Origin: an uncultured archaeon
Lineage (GTDB): Archaea; Halobacteriota; Methanosarcinia; Methanosarcinales; Methanoperedenaceae
Length of the DNA: 64,000 bases
Direction: 5' to 3'
Assembly (NCBI GenBank): GCA_902386135.1
Contig: CABMIB010000074.1
Coordinates: forward strand, 1-64,000
The notes beneath the pieces are model-generated. The model was not told where the DNA came from. It ran no database searches and worked only from the letters and a program-made list of their open reading frames with translations. How positions within the stretch are numbered: position 1 is the first letter of the stretch; each line of letters starts with the position of its first letter. The position numbers and the translations under genes were made by a program. Shown in pieces: positions 7,723 to 16,337 of this stretch.

Positions 7723-8523
7723 ATGCTTGAAGTGTTCCAGTACGGTTTCATGCAGCGGGCATTTATTGCAGGCATTATGATAGCAATCATCTGTTCGGCA
7801 ATAGGCACGTTCATAGTACTAAAAAGGCTCTCAATGATTGGCGACGGGCTGTCACATATTGCCCTGGGGGGGATAGCTCTTGGCCTGTTTTTAGGAGTTT
7901 ATCCTGTTATATCAGCCCTGATATTCTCAGTATTGAGTGCTGTTGGTATTAACAGCCTGAAGAGGGCGAAAATTTATGGGGACGTGGCAATAGCTATATT
8001 CTTTTCAGCCGGACTTGCAGTGGCTGTGGTTATTTTAAGCCTTGCAAAGGGTTTTAATGTGGATCTATTCAGCTACTTGTTTGGAAGCATTCTTACGGTA
8101 AACGAAACAGATTTGCAAGTAATGACAGGGCTGGGAATATTTACTCTGGGGGCTGTAGTCATCTTTTATAAAGAGCTTTTTTATATCACTTTTGATGAGA
8201 TATCCGCAAGAGCAAGCGGGATTCCTGTAGAAAAATTGAACACTCTGCTTGTTGTATTAACTGCAATAACAGTTGTAATCTCACTAAAAATAGTCGGCAT
8301 CCTGCTGGTTTCTTCCCTTCTTGTCGTTCCGGTTGCCACAAGCCTGCAGATTTCCAGAAATTTTAAGGAAACCATTTTAATCTCAATGATCTTTGCGATA
8401 CTTTCAGTGGTGGTCGGCTTGATTATCTCCTTCTATTTCAATTTAGCTTCTGGCGGGGCAATAGTGTTGACCTCTGTGATCGTATTTCTAATAGTGATGA
8501 TTTATAAAAACCGTATTGGTTAA
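7723..8523 (+). CDS. znuB: Metal ABC transporter permease
   Basis: A polytopic membrane protein of 266 residues in the ABC-3 family (ZnuB/TroC), with about eight hydrophobic segments. The early motif LKRLSMIGDGLSHIALGG is the conserved coupling region. I chose ATG 7723 rather than 7711 because GGGGA at 7713-7717 sits at good Shine-Dalgarno spacing. It is the last gene of the regulator-znuA-znuC-znuB operon; pdxS follows after 69 bases. Confidence 0.9.
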   Translation: MLEVFQYGFMQRAFIAGIMIAIICSAIGTFIVLKRLSMIGDGLSHIALGGIALGLFLGVYPVISALIFSVLSAVGINSLKRAKIYGDVAIAIFFSAGLAVAVVILSLAKGFNVDLFSYLFGSILTVNETDLQVMTGLGIFTLGAVVIFYKELFYITFDEISARASGIPVEKLNTLLVVLTAITVVISLKIVGILLVSSLLVVPVATSLQISRNFKETILISMIFAILSVVVGLIISFYFNLASGGAIVLTSVIVFLIVMIYKNRIG

Positions 8524-8592
8524 ATCCTATGTGGGAAAAGGATTAAGGGCGCAAAGTATAATATCTCAGATTATAAGGAAGAATAACAATTT

Positions 8593-9489
8593 ATGCAGCT
8601 TGAAAAACTCAGACACGGCACAGAACTTCTAAAGCGCGGCTTTGCCAGCATGCAAAAGGGCGGCGTAATAATGGACGTCACCACCCCGCAAGAGGCGCAG
8701 ATAGCAGAAAGAGCAGGCGCGGTGGCTGTTATGGCACTCCACGCAGTACCCGCAGATATCAGGAAAGCAGGCGGGGTCGCAAGAATGGCAGACCCGCAGG
8801 TGATAGCAGAGATAATCGACGCAGTAACAATACCTGTCATGGCGAAAGCCAGGATAGGTCATTTTGTTGAGGCTGAGATCCTTGAGGCGCTCGGTGTGGA
8901 TATGGTTGATGAGTCCGAGGTGCTCACGCCTGCGGACGAGAATTTCCATATCGACAAGACCGGGTTCACGATACCTTTCGTATGCGGCGCACGCGATCTC
9001 GGAGAGGCGCTCCGGCGGATACATGAGGGCGCAGCCATGATAAGGACAAAGGGCGAAGCAGGCACGGGAGATGTGAAAGAGGCTGTAAGGCACATGCGCG
9101 CCATCATGGGTACAATAAGAGAACTGAAAGGCAAAAGTTCTGGAGAACTCTCAGTGGTAGCACGCAAGATAGAGGCATCTGTTGAACTTGTGAAAGAAAC
9201 CGCAGAGTTACAGAGGCTTCCCGTGGTGAACTTCGCAGCAGGCGGCATTGCTACGCCCGCGGATGCTGCGCTGATGATGCGCCTGGGCGCGGACGGGGTT
9301 TTTGTGGGTTCTGGGATATTCAAGGCAGAGAACCCTGAAAAGATGGCATCAGCAATAGTGGAAGCTGTGAATAATTACGATAATGCAACGGTGCTTGCAC
9401 AGATCTCAAAGGGGCTCGGCGGAGCTATGAAAGGGATCGATATCAGGAATCTGACTGAGAAGGAAGTGCTGCAGGCGAGAGGATGGTAG
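8593..9489 (+). CDS. pdxS: Pyridoxal 5'-phosphate synthase subunit PdxS
   Basis: The 298-residue TIM-barrel synthase that makes PLP from ribose 5-phosphate, glyceraldehyde 3-phosphate and ammonia. The N-terminus ([16 protein letters not shown]) and [13 protein letters not shown], carrying the Schiff-base lysine, are diagnostic. [11 protein letters not shown] and the C-terminal end are also conserved. The glutaminase partner pdxT is not in this window. It appears to be a single-gene unit between the metal operon and the minus-strand ATPase gene. Confidence 0.96.
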   Translation: MQLEKLRHGTELLKRGFASMQKGGVIMDVTTPQEAQIAERAGAVAVMALHAVPADIRKAGGVARMADPQVIAEIIDAVTIPVMAKARIGHFVEAEILEALGVDMVDESEVLTPADENFHIDKTGFTIPFVCGARDLGEALRRIHEGAAMIRTKGEAGTGDVKEAVRHMRAIMGTIRELKGKSSGELSVVARKIEASVELVKETAELQRLPVVNFAAGGIATPADAALMMRLGADGVFVGSGIFKAENPEKMASAIVEAVNNYDNATVLAQISKGLGGAMKGIDIRNLTEKEVLQARGW

Positions 9490-9494
9490 GCGGG

Positions 9495-10886
9495 CTAAAA
9501 TAGCTCTTCAAGCTCTTTCAATGTAATAAGTGAGAAATCGTTTTGCTTAGCAAACTTCTCGGCTTTTTCAGTAAAACCGGATTTTGAGACAACCATAAAA
9601 TACTCTTTTCTTGTATCATCGTTCCACTCTACTGATTTTACTTTATCCAATAATTCCACCAGAACACCAGTATCTATTTTCTTATTCTGCCACTTGCACT
9701 CACAGAAAAGAATTTCTTTTGTATTTTCATTCAACGCAACGATATCGATCTCCTCATCTTTATACCACCACTTTCCAATCCTTGTGTATTGAAATATATC
9801 CAGATGCGGGATTAGTTCCATTACTGCGCTCTCGAACTTTTTCCCAAGATATTCTGAAAAATCTTTTTGTATCGCTTTTGCAATGGAAGCTGAATTTCCC
9901 CTCTCAAGCTCCGGCAGGTTGGTATAAACGAACCTGAACCAGAAATCAAAGAAATTGTCTTTTATCGAATACCGCGCGCCTATTGCCTTCAATTTGGGCT
10001 TAAAACTCAATGTTACAGGCTGTATTTTCTCGATTATGCCAAGCTTTTCAAGAACAAAAAGGTACTTTGATAGAAAGCTTTTGTCCAGTTTCGTTTTGTT
10101 ATAAATCTCGTTAAAATCCGTCAATCCGCCGGCAACAGCAGACAGTATCGACATGTAATTGGAGGGGTCGCGGAACTCTTCCCTTAGAAGGATTTCAACT
10201 TCCTCATACAGGAACTCGCCTTTGGATAATACCTTATTCTCGATATTTTCCCACACAGGCAAACTGCTGTCAAACCTGGCTAAATATCCGGGTATGGTAT
10301 CTATTACCGAATATACGGTTAAAATCTCCTCAAAGTTGTATTTCGGGAAAAAGTCCTTCAGATGAACTATATCAAGCCTATCAACCATCCATTGTCCCGT
10401 GCGCCTGCCGTAAATAGGGCTCCTGTAGTCAAGCGTGTATTTTTCCATCATGCTGATCGAGGAACCGCAGAGCACGAGCATTATTTTGCTCTCCCTGAGC
10501 AGGGAATCCCATTTATCCTGAAGTATGGAGAGTATTTCCGGGAATTTTTCAACAATGAACGGGAACTCGTCAATGATCAAAACAATCCTGGTTTTCGCTT
10601 TTTCGGCGAGGTACTCAAAGAAGTCATCCCACCGTGAGAGGGGCGAGCGCGCCAGTGAAATGTCATTAAAAGACTCCATCAAAAGCATATTGAACCTGCG
10701 AAGGGTATCTTCTTTTGATTCTGCCCTGCCGAGAAAATATAACGGCTTTTTGTGCTTTGAAAACTCGTTTAAAAGCTCTGTTTTTCCTATGCGGCGCCGG
10801 CCGTAGAGTACGATGAGTTCTGCTTCGTTTGAGTGGTATTTTTTTTGCAGGAATTCTAATTCTCTGGTTCTGTTGATGAATTTCAT
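9495..10886 (-). CDS. Archaeal AAA-type ATPase with nuclease-like C-terminal (DUF234-type) domain
   Basis: About 463 residues. The N-terminal P-loop ATPase has Walker A LYGRRRIGKTEL and Walker B IVLIIDEF. A winged-helix middle section follows, and the C-terminal region contains IDIVALNENTKEILFCECKW, which fits a PD-(D/E)xK core (Asp followed by E-x-K). This matches the archaeal ATPase/DUF234 family, whose role is unknown; some members sit in mobile or defence islands. I chose ATG 10886 (MKFINRTRELEF), where similarity normally begins, over the upstream 10913. It lies on the same strand as the HEPN-like and UPF0175 genes, 118 bases below the former. Confidence 0.85.
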   Translation of the reverse strand: MKFINRTRELEFLQKKYHSNEAELIVLYGRRRIGKTELLNEFSKHKKPLYFLGRAESKEDTLRRFNMLLMESFNDISLARSPLSRWDDFFEYLAEKAKTRIVLIIDEFPFIVEKFPEILSILQDKWDSLLRESKIMLVLCGSSISMMEKYTLDYRSPIYGRRTGQWMVDRLDIVHLKDFFPKYNFEEILTVYSVIDTIPGYLARFDSSLPVWENIENKVLSKGEFLYEEVEILLREEFRDPSNYMSILSAVAGGLTDFNEIYNKTKLDKSFLSKYLFVLEKLGIIEKIQPVTLSFKPKLKAIGARYSIKDNFFDFWFRFVYTNLPELERGNSASIAKAIQKDFSEYLGKKFESAVMELIPHLDIFQYTRIGKWWYKDEEIDIVALNENTKEILFCECKWQNKKIDTGVLVELLDKVKSVEWNDDTRKEYFMVVSKSGFTEKAEKFAKQNDFSLITLKELEELF

Positions 10887-11004
10887 TATGAGTATATACT
10901 TGTGATTCAACAAATTTAAGGGTATCGGAAGATTTTAGAAAGGAACAGATGATGAACACGCTCACTGAAATCCAACGTTTATGATAATAGTTCAGTGCTT
11001 GCAT

Positions 11005-11778
11005 CTATGGAGGGGGATGATTTAATAGTAAAAGTGCAAGGCTACGCATGATTGGTAATGCAGTCCTTACTTCTCGAATTGATTTAAGGTTTTCTGAATT
11101 AACGTGTCCATAATGCGCTAGTGGGTGAACACAACGATTTCTTAATTCCCTCAGGTATTTTATTTTGGCTTGATTATACTTCGAATCATACTGTAAAACA
11201 TATTGGCTAACGGCAGCATCCAACTTTACTCCGTCCATCTTACCAAAGAAATGCTCGATAACTTTGTAGAATTGTTCATATTGCAAAAATGGGCTGGATA
11301 CTCTTAAGCCATCTGCATAACTTGCGGCTGCTGATGAATGATTAAATCCAACTGGGTATTTCATAGGCAGGAACTCTCCACGAATAAAGGTATCTATAGT
11401 GAATGAGATACCAATTGTCTTTCTGCTGTTTGCGAACTCTTTTTCTTCATCGGGCGTTTCTGGAAAGATTTTTGGTGATGCGTGAAGCACCTTTTCAGGA
11501 TCTATAGCGTCGAAACCTGTTTGAATCAAAATACTATTGGCTATGTATGCTGCTAAGCGAAAGGCTAAATCTTCAAATTCTGGGTAACTTGAGAGTATGG
11601 CTCCAGTAGATTCATGCCTAATTTGCATACCCGAAATCGTAATTATTACGAATTTTAGATGATTATTATCATCCACCTCCCACCTTACTTCGGTACTTTC
11701 AATAGCGATTGGGTTAGTTCCAATTGGAACAGGAATAACTAGCCCTTGTTTAACTGGCAACCGATATACTGCTCTCAT
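11005..11778 (-). CDS. Protein with HEPN-like C-terminal RNxxxH motif
   Basis: A 257-residue protein of uncertain family. The first 150 residues are mixed sheet and helix without a motif I know. The C-terminal part is helical and contains LRELRNRCVHPLAHYG, which has the R-N-x3-H motif of HEPN domains, many of which are ribonucleases or nucleic-acid-binding modules. Some proteins annotated as MauJ have a similar layout, but I cannot confirm the match. It lies between a UPF0175-type gene and an ATPase gene on the same strand, with gaps of 132 and 118 bases. Confidence 0.55.
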   Translation of the reverse strand: MRAVYRLPVKQGLVIPVPIGTNPIAIESTEVRWEVDDNNHLKFVIITISGMQIRHESTGAILSSYPEFEDLAFRLAAYIANSILIQTGFDAIDPEKVLHASPKIFPETPDEEKEFANSRKTIGISFTIDTFIRGEFLPMKYPVGFNHSSAAASYADGLRVSSPFLQYEQFYKVIEHFFGKMDGVKLDAAVSQYVLQYDSKYNQAKIKYLRELRNRCVHPLAHYGHVNSENLKSIREVRTALPIMRSLALLLLNHPPP

Positions 11779-11910
11779 GGATAATCTCGTTCTCTATAAC
11801 AGGATATATAAATTAATTTTCATTCAATTTCAGATGCATTTATCTCCCTCATTGCCATCACTATCTCCGCATACAACTCCGTCGAACACCTCCATCCCAT
11901 GCATATTATC

Positions 11911-12129
11911 TCATTCAGACCTGCCAGCGCCGTATCGAAGTGCCTTTTTAATGTCAGAGGATACAAATTTTTCAGACCTCACCCAGACTATTTCTTTTTC
12001 ATGCATAATTTCAGCGAAATTCCATACAGAAAGCCCTGCCATTTCCGCAGCCTTTAAAAAAGTTACATTTCCTCCTTCAAGTGATTTCAGCGCTCGCTGC
12101 TCCTTCCAACGTTGTAATTCATCTGCCAT
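11911..12129 (-). CDS. UPF0175 family small protein (antitoxin-like)
   Basis: A 72-residue protein. ALKSLEGGNVTFLKAAEMAGLSVWNFAEIM is the UPF0175 helix-turn-helix signature (AAELAGLSxWEF). Members are often encoded with PIN-domain (DUF3368-like) toxins, but no PIN gene is adjacent here. The next gene downstream on the strand encodes a HEPN-like protein. The orphan state, or a pairing with HEPN, is an inference from position only. Confidence 0.7.
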   Translation of the reverse strand: MADELQRWKEQRALKSLEGGNVTFLKAAEMAGLSVWNFAEIMHEKEIVWVRSEKFVSSDIKKALRYGAGRSE

Positions 12130-12213
12130 TTATATCTTTTTTAAAATTTAGGACATAGACATTCAATACCAATCTTCAGATTCAATCAACTGCCACTAAG
12201 AGTTAGCTTAAGT

Positions 12214-12223
12214 CCTTATAAAT
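12214..12223 (+). promoter_or_regulatory. dinB: TATA box candidate for DNA polymerase IV gene
   Basis: CCTTATAAAT resembles an archaeal TATA element and lies about 67-76 bases upstream of the chosen ATG at 12290. No inverted repeat that would suggest a damage-responsive operator is seen between it and the gene. Confidence 0.4.
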
Positions 12224-12289
12224 CTTTAGTGCAGAATAGCATACTTCCGATGAGTTCTGTTTATATTGCCCAGATGCCATTTCTTATAT

Positions 12290-13384
12290 ATGCCAGATGA
12301 AAAACCTCACCCCAGAATCATCCTCCACATCGACATGGACTACTTCTTTGCCCAGTGCGAGGAAAGAGAGCATCCCGAAATAAAAGGCAAGCCCGTGGTG
12401 ATTTGCGTCTATTCCGGGCGCGGCGGCGACAGCGGCGCGGTAAGCACGAGCAACTACGAGGCGCGAAAGCTGGGAGTAAAAGCCGGAATCCCAATATACC
12501 GCGCGAAGAAGCTGGCTCCTGATGCAGTATTCCTGCCTGTCAATATGGAGCTTTACCGCAGCATCTCTGATGAGATAATGGAGATATTAAAGAGTTATTG
12601 CGAGAAGTTCGAGCAGGAAAGTGTGGATGAGGCTTTCTGCGAACTCACAGGAAAAGTTTCTGATTTTGATGAGGCGCGGTCGCTTGCGGCGCGGATAAAA
12701 GATGAGATAAAACAGAAAACAGGATTGACATGTTCAGTCGGGGTAGCGCCGAATAAACTTGTTGCAAAGGTTGCATCGGATTTCCGGAAACCCGACGGGC
12801 TGACAGTCGTGAAACCGGAGGAAGTATTGCAATTCTTATCACCCTTGAAAATCACAGACCTCATCGGCGTAGGGAAAAAGACAGGAGAGAGATTGAACGA
12901 ACTTGGAGTGAAAACCATCGGGGACATATCAAAGCTATCAAAAGATGACCTCATAAAGGAATTCGGGCAGGCAAAAGGAGTATGGTTAAAGCAGGCATCG
13001 CAGGGGGTAGATGATTCACAGGTAGAAGAGCGCGAAGGCACAGATCAGATAGGGCGGATAATCACATTGAAAGAAAATACAAGGGAACTCCAAGTCATAC
13101 TTGATGCCGTCGATAAGCTTTCAGAGGATGTGTACAGAAAACTGGAAGCGCGGAAACTAAGTTTCAAATCCGTTTCATTTATCGCTATCTCTACCGACCT
13201 TAAAACCCGCACCAAAAGTCACACCCTGGGCGCGCCTGCAAAAGACTTGGATATCATCAGGTCAACAGCCCGTGAGCTTGCGCAAGCCTTTCTTGCCGAG
13301 AATCCTGCCGCCCTCCGAAGAATAGGGATAAGGGTAGCAAATTTAAAGGAAGAAAAGGGTCAGAAGACGCTGGGAGAATTTTAG
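12290..13384 (+). CDS. dinB: DNA polymerase IV (Y-family, Dbh/Dpo4 type)
   Basis: A translesion polymerase of 364 residues from ATG 12290. The catalytic acidic residues are visible: D15 and D17 in HIDMDYFFAQCEERE, and D113-E114 in SVDEAFCEL. The thumb helix-hairpin-helix lies in ITDLIGVGKKTGERLNELGV, and the little-finger domain fills the C-terminal third. The protein ends in QKTLGEF, a PCNA-interacting (PIP) box of the form QxxLxxF. The upstream start at 12266 would add eight residues with no family support. It is a single-gene unit. Confidence 0.95.
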   Translation: MPDEKPHPRIILHIDMDYFFAQCEEREHPEIKGKPVVICVYSGRGGDSGAVSTSNYEARKLGVKAGIPIYRAKKLAPDAVFLPVNMELYRSISDEIMEILKSYCEKFEQESVDEAFCELTGKVSDFDEARSLAARIKDEIKQKTGLTCSVGVAPNKLVAKVASDFRKPDGLTVVKPEEVLQFLSPLKITDLIGVGKKTGERLNELGVKTIGDISKLSKDDLIKEFGQAKGVWLKQASQGVDDSQVEEREGTDQIGRIITLKENTRELQVILDAVDKLSEDVYRKLEARKLSFKSVSFIAISTDLKTRTKSHTLGAPAKDLDIIRSTARELAQAFLAENPAALRRIGIRVANLKEEKGQKTLGEF

Positions 13385-13411
13385 CGGTATCCTCATTTGC
13401 AAATATTCATA

Positions 13412-13428
13412 TATTAGAATATCTAATA
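13412..13428. promoter_or_regulatory. 17-bp perfect palindrome, candidate ArsR operator
   Basis: TATTAGAATATCTAATA has 7-bp arms and a 3-base centre. It ends 8 bases before the ATG at 13437, the first gene of an operon that encodes an ArsR regulator. An imperfect further half site (CTAATATG) overlaps the start codon. Position and symmetry fit a repressor site, and the message is probably leaderless or nearly so. Confidence 0.6.
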
Positions 13429-13436
13429 AGCCTAAT

Positions 13437-14156
13437 ATGGATAGCACCAAAAAAACCGAGAACTGTATGATATGCGGCGGGGAACTTGCATATTTAACTA
13501 CACCCGTTTCTGTAACGTGTATATATTGCGGAAAAGCTGAACCTGCTTATATTAACTGCCCGGCAGGTCATTACGTTTGTAATGAATGCCATGCAGGCGA
13601 TTCAATTAAGGTAATTACCCAGTTCTGCCTTTCTTCAGGCTCCAAAAATCCCATGGAAATGGCAAAAACTATCATGAAGCATCCGACTATACCCATGCAC
13701 GGTCCTGAGCATCATGCCATGATCGCGGCAGTACTGGTCACTGCCTATAAAAATCTCACAGGCAAGGTGACAGATGAGGATATCAAGGAAGCCATACGGC
13801 GCGGCGCTACAGTACCGGGCGGCTACTGCGGTTTGTATGGCACGGATGCTGCGGCAATAGCAACAGGAATAGCCCTCAGCGTCGTATTGAAAGCAAGCCC
13901 GCTATCGGACCATGAGAGGCGGACTGCCAATATGATGACATCAAGGGCACTTTCGGCTATAGCAAGCAATAGAGGAGTACGGTGCTGTAAACGGAGTACC
14001 TTTGCCTCAATAGAGGCTGCAACCCAGTATTTCAGGGAGGTGCTTGGGGTAGAGCTTGAGCATATTCCTCTATCGAAACTCAAATGTGAACACAGCCATA
14101 GGAATAAGCAGTGCTCCTATGCGGAATGCAGGTATTATGCCGGAAAGACGGATTAA
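13437..14156 (+). CDS. DUF5714 family cysteine-rich protein
   Basis: A 239-residue protein with an N-terminal rubredoxin/zinc-ribbon-like part (CMICGG, CIYCGK, then CNECHAGD) and a helical domain containing MHGPEHHAMIAAVLV and GATVPGGYCGLYGTDAAA. This matches DUF5714, known as a stand-alone protein or attached to radical SAM enzymes in anaerobes. Many His and Cys residues suggest a metal or cluster site. It is the first gene of the ArsR/DsrE/OsmC operon and lies directly behind a palindrome. Confidence 0.75.
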   Translation: MDSTKKTENCMICGGELAYLTTPVSVTCIYCGKAEPAYINCPAGHYVCNECHAGDSIKVITQFCLSSGSKNPMEMAKTIMKHPTIPMHGPEHHAMIAAVLVTAYKNLTGKVTDEDIKEAIRRGATVPGGYCGLYGTDAAAIATGIALSVVLKASPLSDHERRTANMMTSRALSAIASNRGVRCCKRSTFASIEAATQYFREVLGVELEHIPLSKLKCEHSHRNKQCSYAECRYYAGKTD

Positions 14157-14158
14157 TT

Positions 14159-14443
14159 ATGGATAATAAAGATTCAACATTGTGGATACTCATCGCACTA
14201 CTTGTGGCAGTGATATTGGTGTCTGGAGGCGGAATGATGGGTTTCGGCATGGGCTTTGGAGCCATCATAATGGTATTATTCTGGGGAGCAATAGTCTGGC
14301 TTGTGATTTCACTTATAAATGCAGGAACAAAAAAATCAGAAGAAATGTCTGAATCCGCTCTTGCAATCCTGAAAAAGAGATATGCCAGGGGCGAAATAAC
14401 AAAAGAGCAGTATCTTGAGATGGAGACGGAACTGACGGGGTAA
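14159..14443 (+). CDS. Small membrane protein with C-terminal SHOCT domain
   Basis: A 94-residue protein from ATG 14159, two bases after the previous stop. Two hydrophobic segments (about residues 8-27 and 31-50, the first followed by GGGMMGFGMGFG) precede a short helical SHOCT domain, ALAILKKRYARGEITKEQYLEM. SHOCT domains are oligomerisation or regulatory tails. The upstream in-frame start at 14111 lies inside the preceding gene and was not used. Confidence 0.8.
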   Translation: MDNKDSTLWILIALLVAVILVSGGGMMGFGMGFGAIIMVLFWGAIVWLVISLINAGTKKSEEMSESALAILKKRYARGEITKEQYLEMETELTG

Positions 14444-14465
14444 AATATGAACTGGAGTACATAAA

Positions 14466-14786
14466 ATGGATAAGAAAATTTATGAAATGCACGCAGAGAT
14501 ATGTAAGGTCTTTACAAATCCCAAAAGACTGGAAATAATAAGCCTTCTCAGGGATGGGGAGAAAACAGTGAACGAGCTGACCGAACAGGCTGGTGTCCCG
14601 CAGGCAAACGTCTCGCAGCATCTCACAGTCTTGAGGCAGAATAATGTTGTCACCACAAGAAGGAATGGAGCAAATATTTACTACAAAATAGCAAACCCGA
14701 AAATCTTGCAGGCATGCGATTTGATGAGGGAAGTACTTTTAGAAAAATTGTCAGAGAATGAAAAGTTAGTAAAGAGGATGTTATGA
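14466..14786 (+). CDS. ArsR family regulator with two cysteines
   Basis: A 106-residue winged-helix repressor. The recognition helix is in QANVSQHLTVLRQNNVV, and the wing in RRNGANIYYKI. It has exactly two cysteines, C13 in the first helix and C84 in the last helix. A pair in roughly these regions recalls redox- or persulfide-sensing ArsR proteins of the BigR/SqrR kind, though the positions are not the same. It overlaps the next gene by 4 bases and likely regulates the operon through the palindrome at 13412-13428 (inference). Confidence 0.88.
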   Translation: MDKKIYEMHAEICKVFTNPKRLEIISLLRDGEKTVNELTEQAGVPQANVSQHLTVLRQNNVVTTRRNGANIYYKIANPKILQACDLMREVLLEKLSENEKLVKRML

Positions 14787-15106
14787 AGTTTGGAATAATA
14801 ATAAACACAAACGAGCCAGAGACAGTATGGAACGCCTTTAGATTCGGCACCACTTCTTTACTTATGGAGCACGAGGTAAAAGTGTTTCTCCTCGGAAAAG
14901 GTGTTGAGAGTGAAAATATTCAGGATAAAAAATTCAATGTTCAAGAACAGATTGGGCTGTTTGTAGAGCACAAAGGTCAGATCTTCGCATGCGGAACATG
15001 CCTGAAAATAAGGCAGATGAAGGGGAGCGAGGTTTGCCCGATCTCTACAATGCATGATATGCTCCATATAGTTGAAGAATCGGACAAGGTTTTAGTATTT
15101 GGTTAA
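14783..15106 (+). CDS. DsrE-like sulfur-relay family protein
   Basis: A 107-residue protein of the DsrE/DsrF/TusD-like fold. MKFGIIINTNEPETVWNAFRFG is the family N-terminus, and the reactive loop FACGTCLKIRQ carries a CxxC pair, with a further Cys in SEVCPIS. Such proteins bind or pass on persulfide sulfur. It is translationally coupled to the ArsR gene (ATGA overlap) and precedes the OsmC gene by 12 bases, suggesting a joint role in thiol or sulfane-sulfur handling. Confidence 0.82.
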   Translation: MKFGIIINTNEPETVWNAFRFGTTSLLMEHEVKVFLLGKGVESENIQDKKFNVQEQIGLFVEHKGQIFACGTCLKIRQMKGSEVCPISTMHDMLHIVEESDKVLVFG

Positions 15107-15118
15107 AAAGGTGAAAAA

Positions 15119-15646
15119 ATGATAGTAAACAGAGTTGATGTAGACAAATTCAAGGAAACAGTTGAAAATGCAAGAAAAGACCCTGCTAGTGGCAAGAAAA
15201 CAATGGAAATTGAAGGTGAATGGAGGATTGGCAAAACCGGTCCCCAGTTTGAATCAAAAATAAAGACTGAAAAGGGAGGAGAGATAACACTTCAATCTGA
15301 TGAGACGCTGATTCTGGGTGGCAGCGGCACAGCCCCTAACCCTGTGCAGTACTGTATATACGGCCTTATTGCCTGTTACGCAGCCACCTTCGCAAAATGG
15401 GCTGCGATGGAGGGAATTGTACTTAAAAGCTTTAAGATAAAGGCTACTTCGAACATGGATCTGACAAGGGCATTCGGTGTCACTCAAAACCCTATATTAG
15501 AGCATCTCAAATGGGAAATGATAGTAGATACAGATGCAAACATGGAAAAGCTAAACAGGCTGAATGAAATCGCCAAGGAGAGATGTCCTGGCTACTACTG
15601 CGTAACGCATGAGATATTCCCTGAAATCAAAATAATAAAGCAATAA
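15119..15646 (+). CDS. OsmC family protein
   Basis: A 175-residue protein of the OsmC/Ohr fold. The central helix region PNPVQYCIYGLIACYAATFAK holds two cysteines in the position of the peroxidatic/resolving pair of OsmC proteins. A third Cys sits in ERCPGYYC. OsmC members reduce organic peroxides or act on persulfides; the specific substrate is unknown. GGTGAAAAA precedes the ATG. It belongs to the ArsR operon. Confidence 0.85.
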   Translation: MIVNRVDVDKFKETVENARKDPASGKKTMEIEGEWRIGKTGPQFESKIKTEKGGEITLQSDETLILGGSGTAPNPVQYCIYGLIACYAATFAKWAAMEGIVLKSFKIKATSNMDLTRAFGVTQNPILEHLKWEMIVDTDANMEKLNRLNEIAKERCPGYYCVTHEIFPEIKIIKQ

Positions 15647-15651
15647 CAGAG

Positions 15652-15978
15652 ATGAGAGTCGCAGTTGTTTCAAGTGACGGCAAGGTTATCAACCAGCATT
15701 TCAGAAAAGCTTCTCGCTTTCTGATATTTGAAGTTGATTGCGGCAAAATGCGATTCATAGAAGTTAGAGAGACTACACCTCTATGTGGTTCGGCGGATTA
15801 CGGGCATGCAGATGATGCTTTGAGCAGAACAATCTCTTTGATCGCAGACTGTGAGGCTGTGCTCTGCGCCAGAATTGGAAGCGGCGCAGAAGAGGAACTA
15901 AGAAAAAATGGGATCAAACCAATAGAAGCTCCGTATTTTATTGATGAAGCTTTAAAAATATATAATAGCCAACAATAG
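15652..15978 (+). CDS. NifX/NafY-like dinitrogenase FeMo-cofactor family protein
   Basis: A 108-residue protein with the fold of NifX and the NifB C-terminus: MRVAVVSSDGKVINQHF at the N-terminus, then CEAVLCARIGSGAEEELRKNGI. These small proteins bind metallo-cluster precursors in nitrogenase assembly, but orphan members occur in many anaerobes without a nif role. The stop of the OsmC gene lies 5 bases upstream. No nitrogenase genes are seen in this window. Confidence 0.85.
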   Translation: MRVAVVSSDGKVINQHFRKASRFLIFEVDCGKMRFIEVRETTPLCGSADYGHADDALSRTISLIADCEAVLCARIGSGAEEELRKNGIKPIEAPYFIDEALKIYNSQQ

Positions 15979-15994
15979 GCATGAAGCAATACCA

Positions 15995-16324
15995 ATGAAC
16001 GATCAAATCGATGAACTAAGGGCTGAGATTGAACGAGAAAAGATTGCAAGGGACATACTTGGAATAGCTGATACAGCGGATGAAACTGAGATAAAGAGGA
16101 TATATTGGTTGCTGGCGATGGAAAACCATCCTGATCTTCATCCACATGATAGGGAAAGAGAGAACAGATTTAAATTAATAAGTGAAGCATATGACTATCT
16201 CACTACACGGAGAAGTGGAAGTCGCTATACCTTTTTCAGGAATGGAACTGTAGGAAATAAAGGCTCTTCGAGCATATATTGTGAATCAGGTTACTTCAAA
16301 TGGTGGAAGATGACATTCTTCTGA
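15995..16324 (+). CDS. Short J-domain protein
   Basis: A 109-residue protein with an N-terminal coil (1-18) and a J-domain around 20-75 that contains the essential HPD tripeptide at H45-P46-D47 (MENHPDLHP). The tail of about 35 residues has no zinc-finger repeats, so it is not a full DnaJ. It could stimulate an Hsp70 ATPase on a specific client, possibly cluster assembly given the NifX-like neighbour 17 bases upstream (inference). Confidence 0.75.
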   Translation: MNDQIDELRAEIEREKIARDILGIADTADETEIKRIYWLLAMENHPDLHPHDRERENRFKLISEAYDYLTTRRSGSRYTFFRNGTVGNKGSSSIYCESGYFKWWKMTFF

Positions 16325-16337
16325 GGAGGCTGTTTAG

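Noticed and set aside
11780-11910. A toxin gene paired with the UPF0175 protein in the gap before the HEPN-like gene
   Set aside because: A minus-strand frame of about 50 codons ending in REINASEIE overlaps the end of the UPF0175 gene, but it has no supported start and no PIN-like acidic motif. Too short to claim.
15652-15978. NifX-like gene as evidence of a nitrogenase cluster
   Set aside because: No nifH, nifD, nifK or nifB gene is in the window, and orphan members of this family are common in anaerobes.
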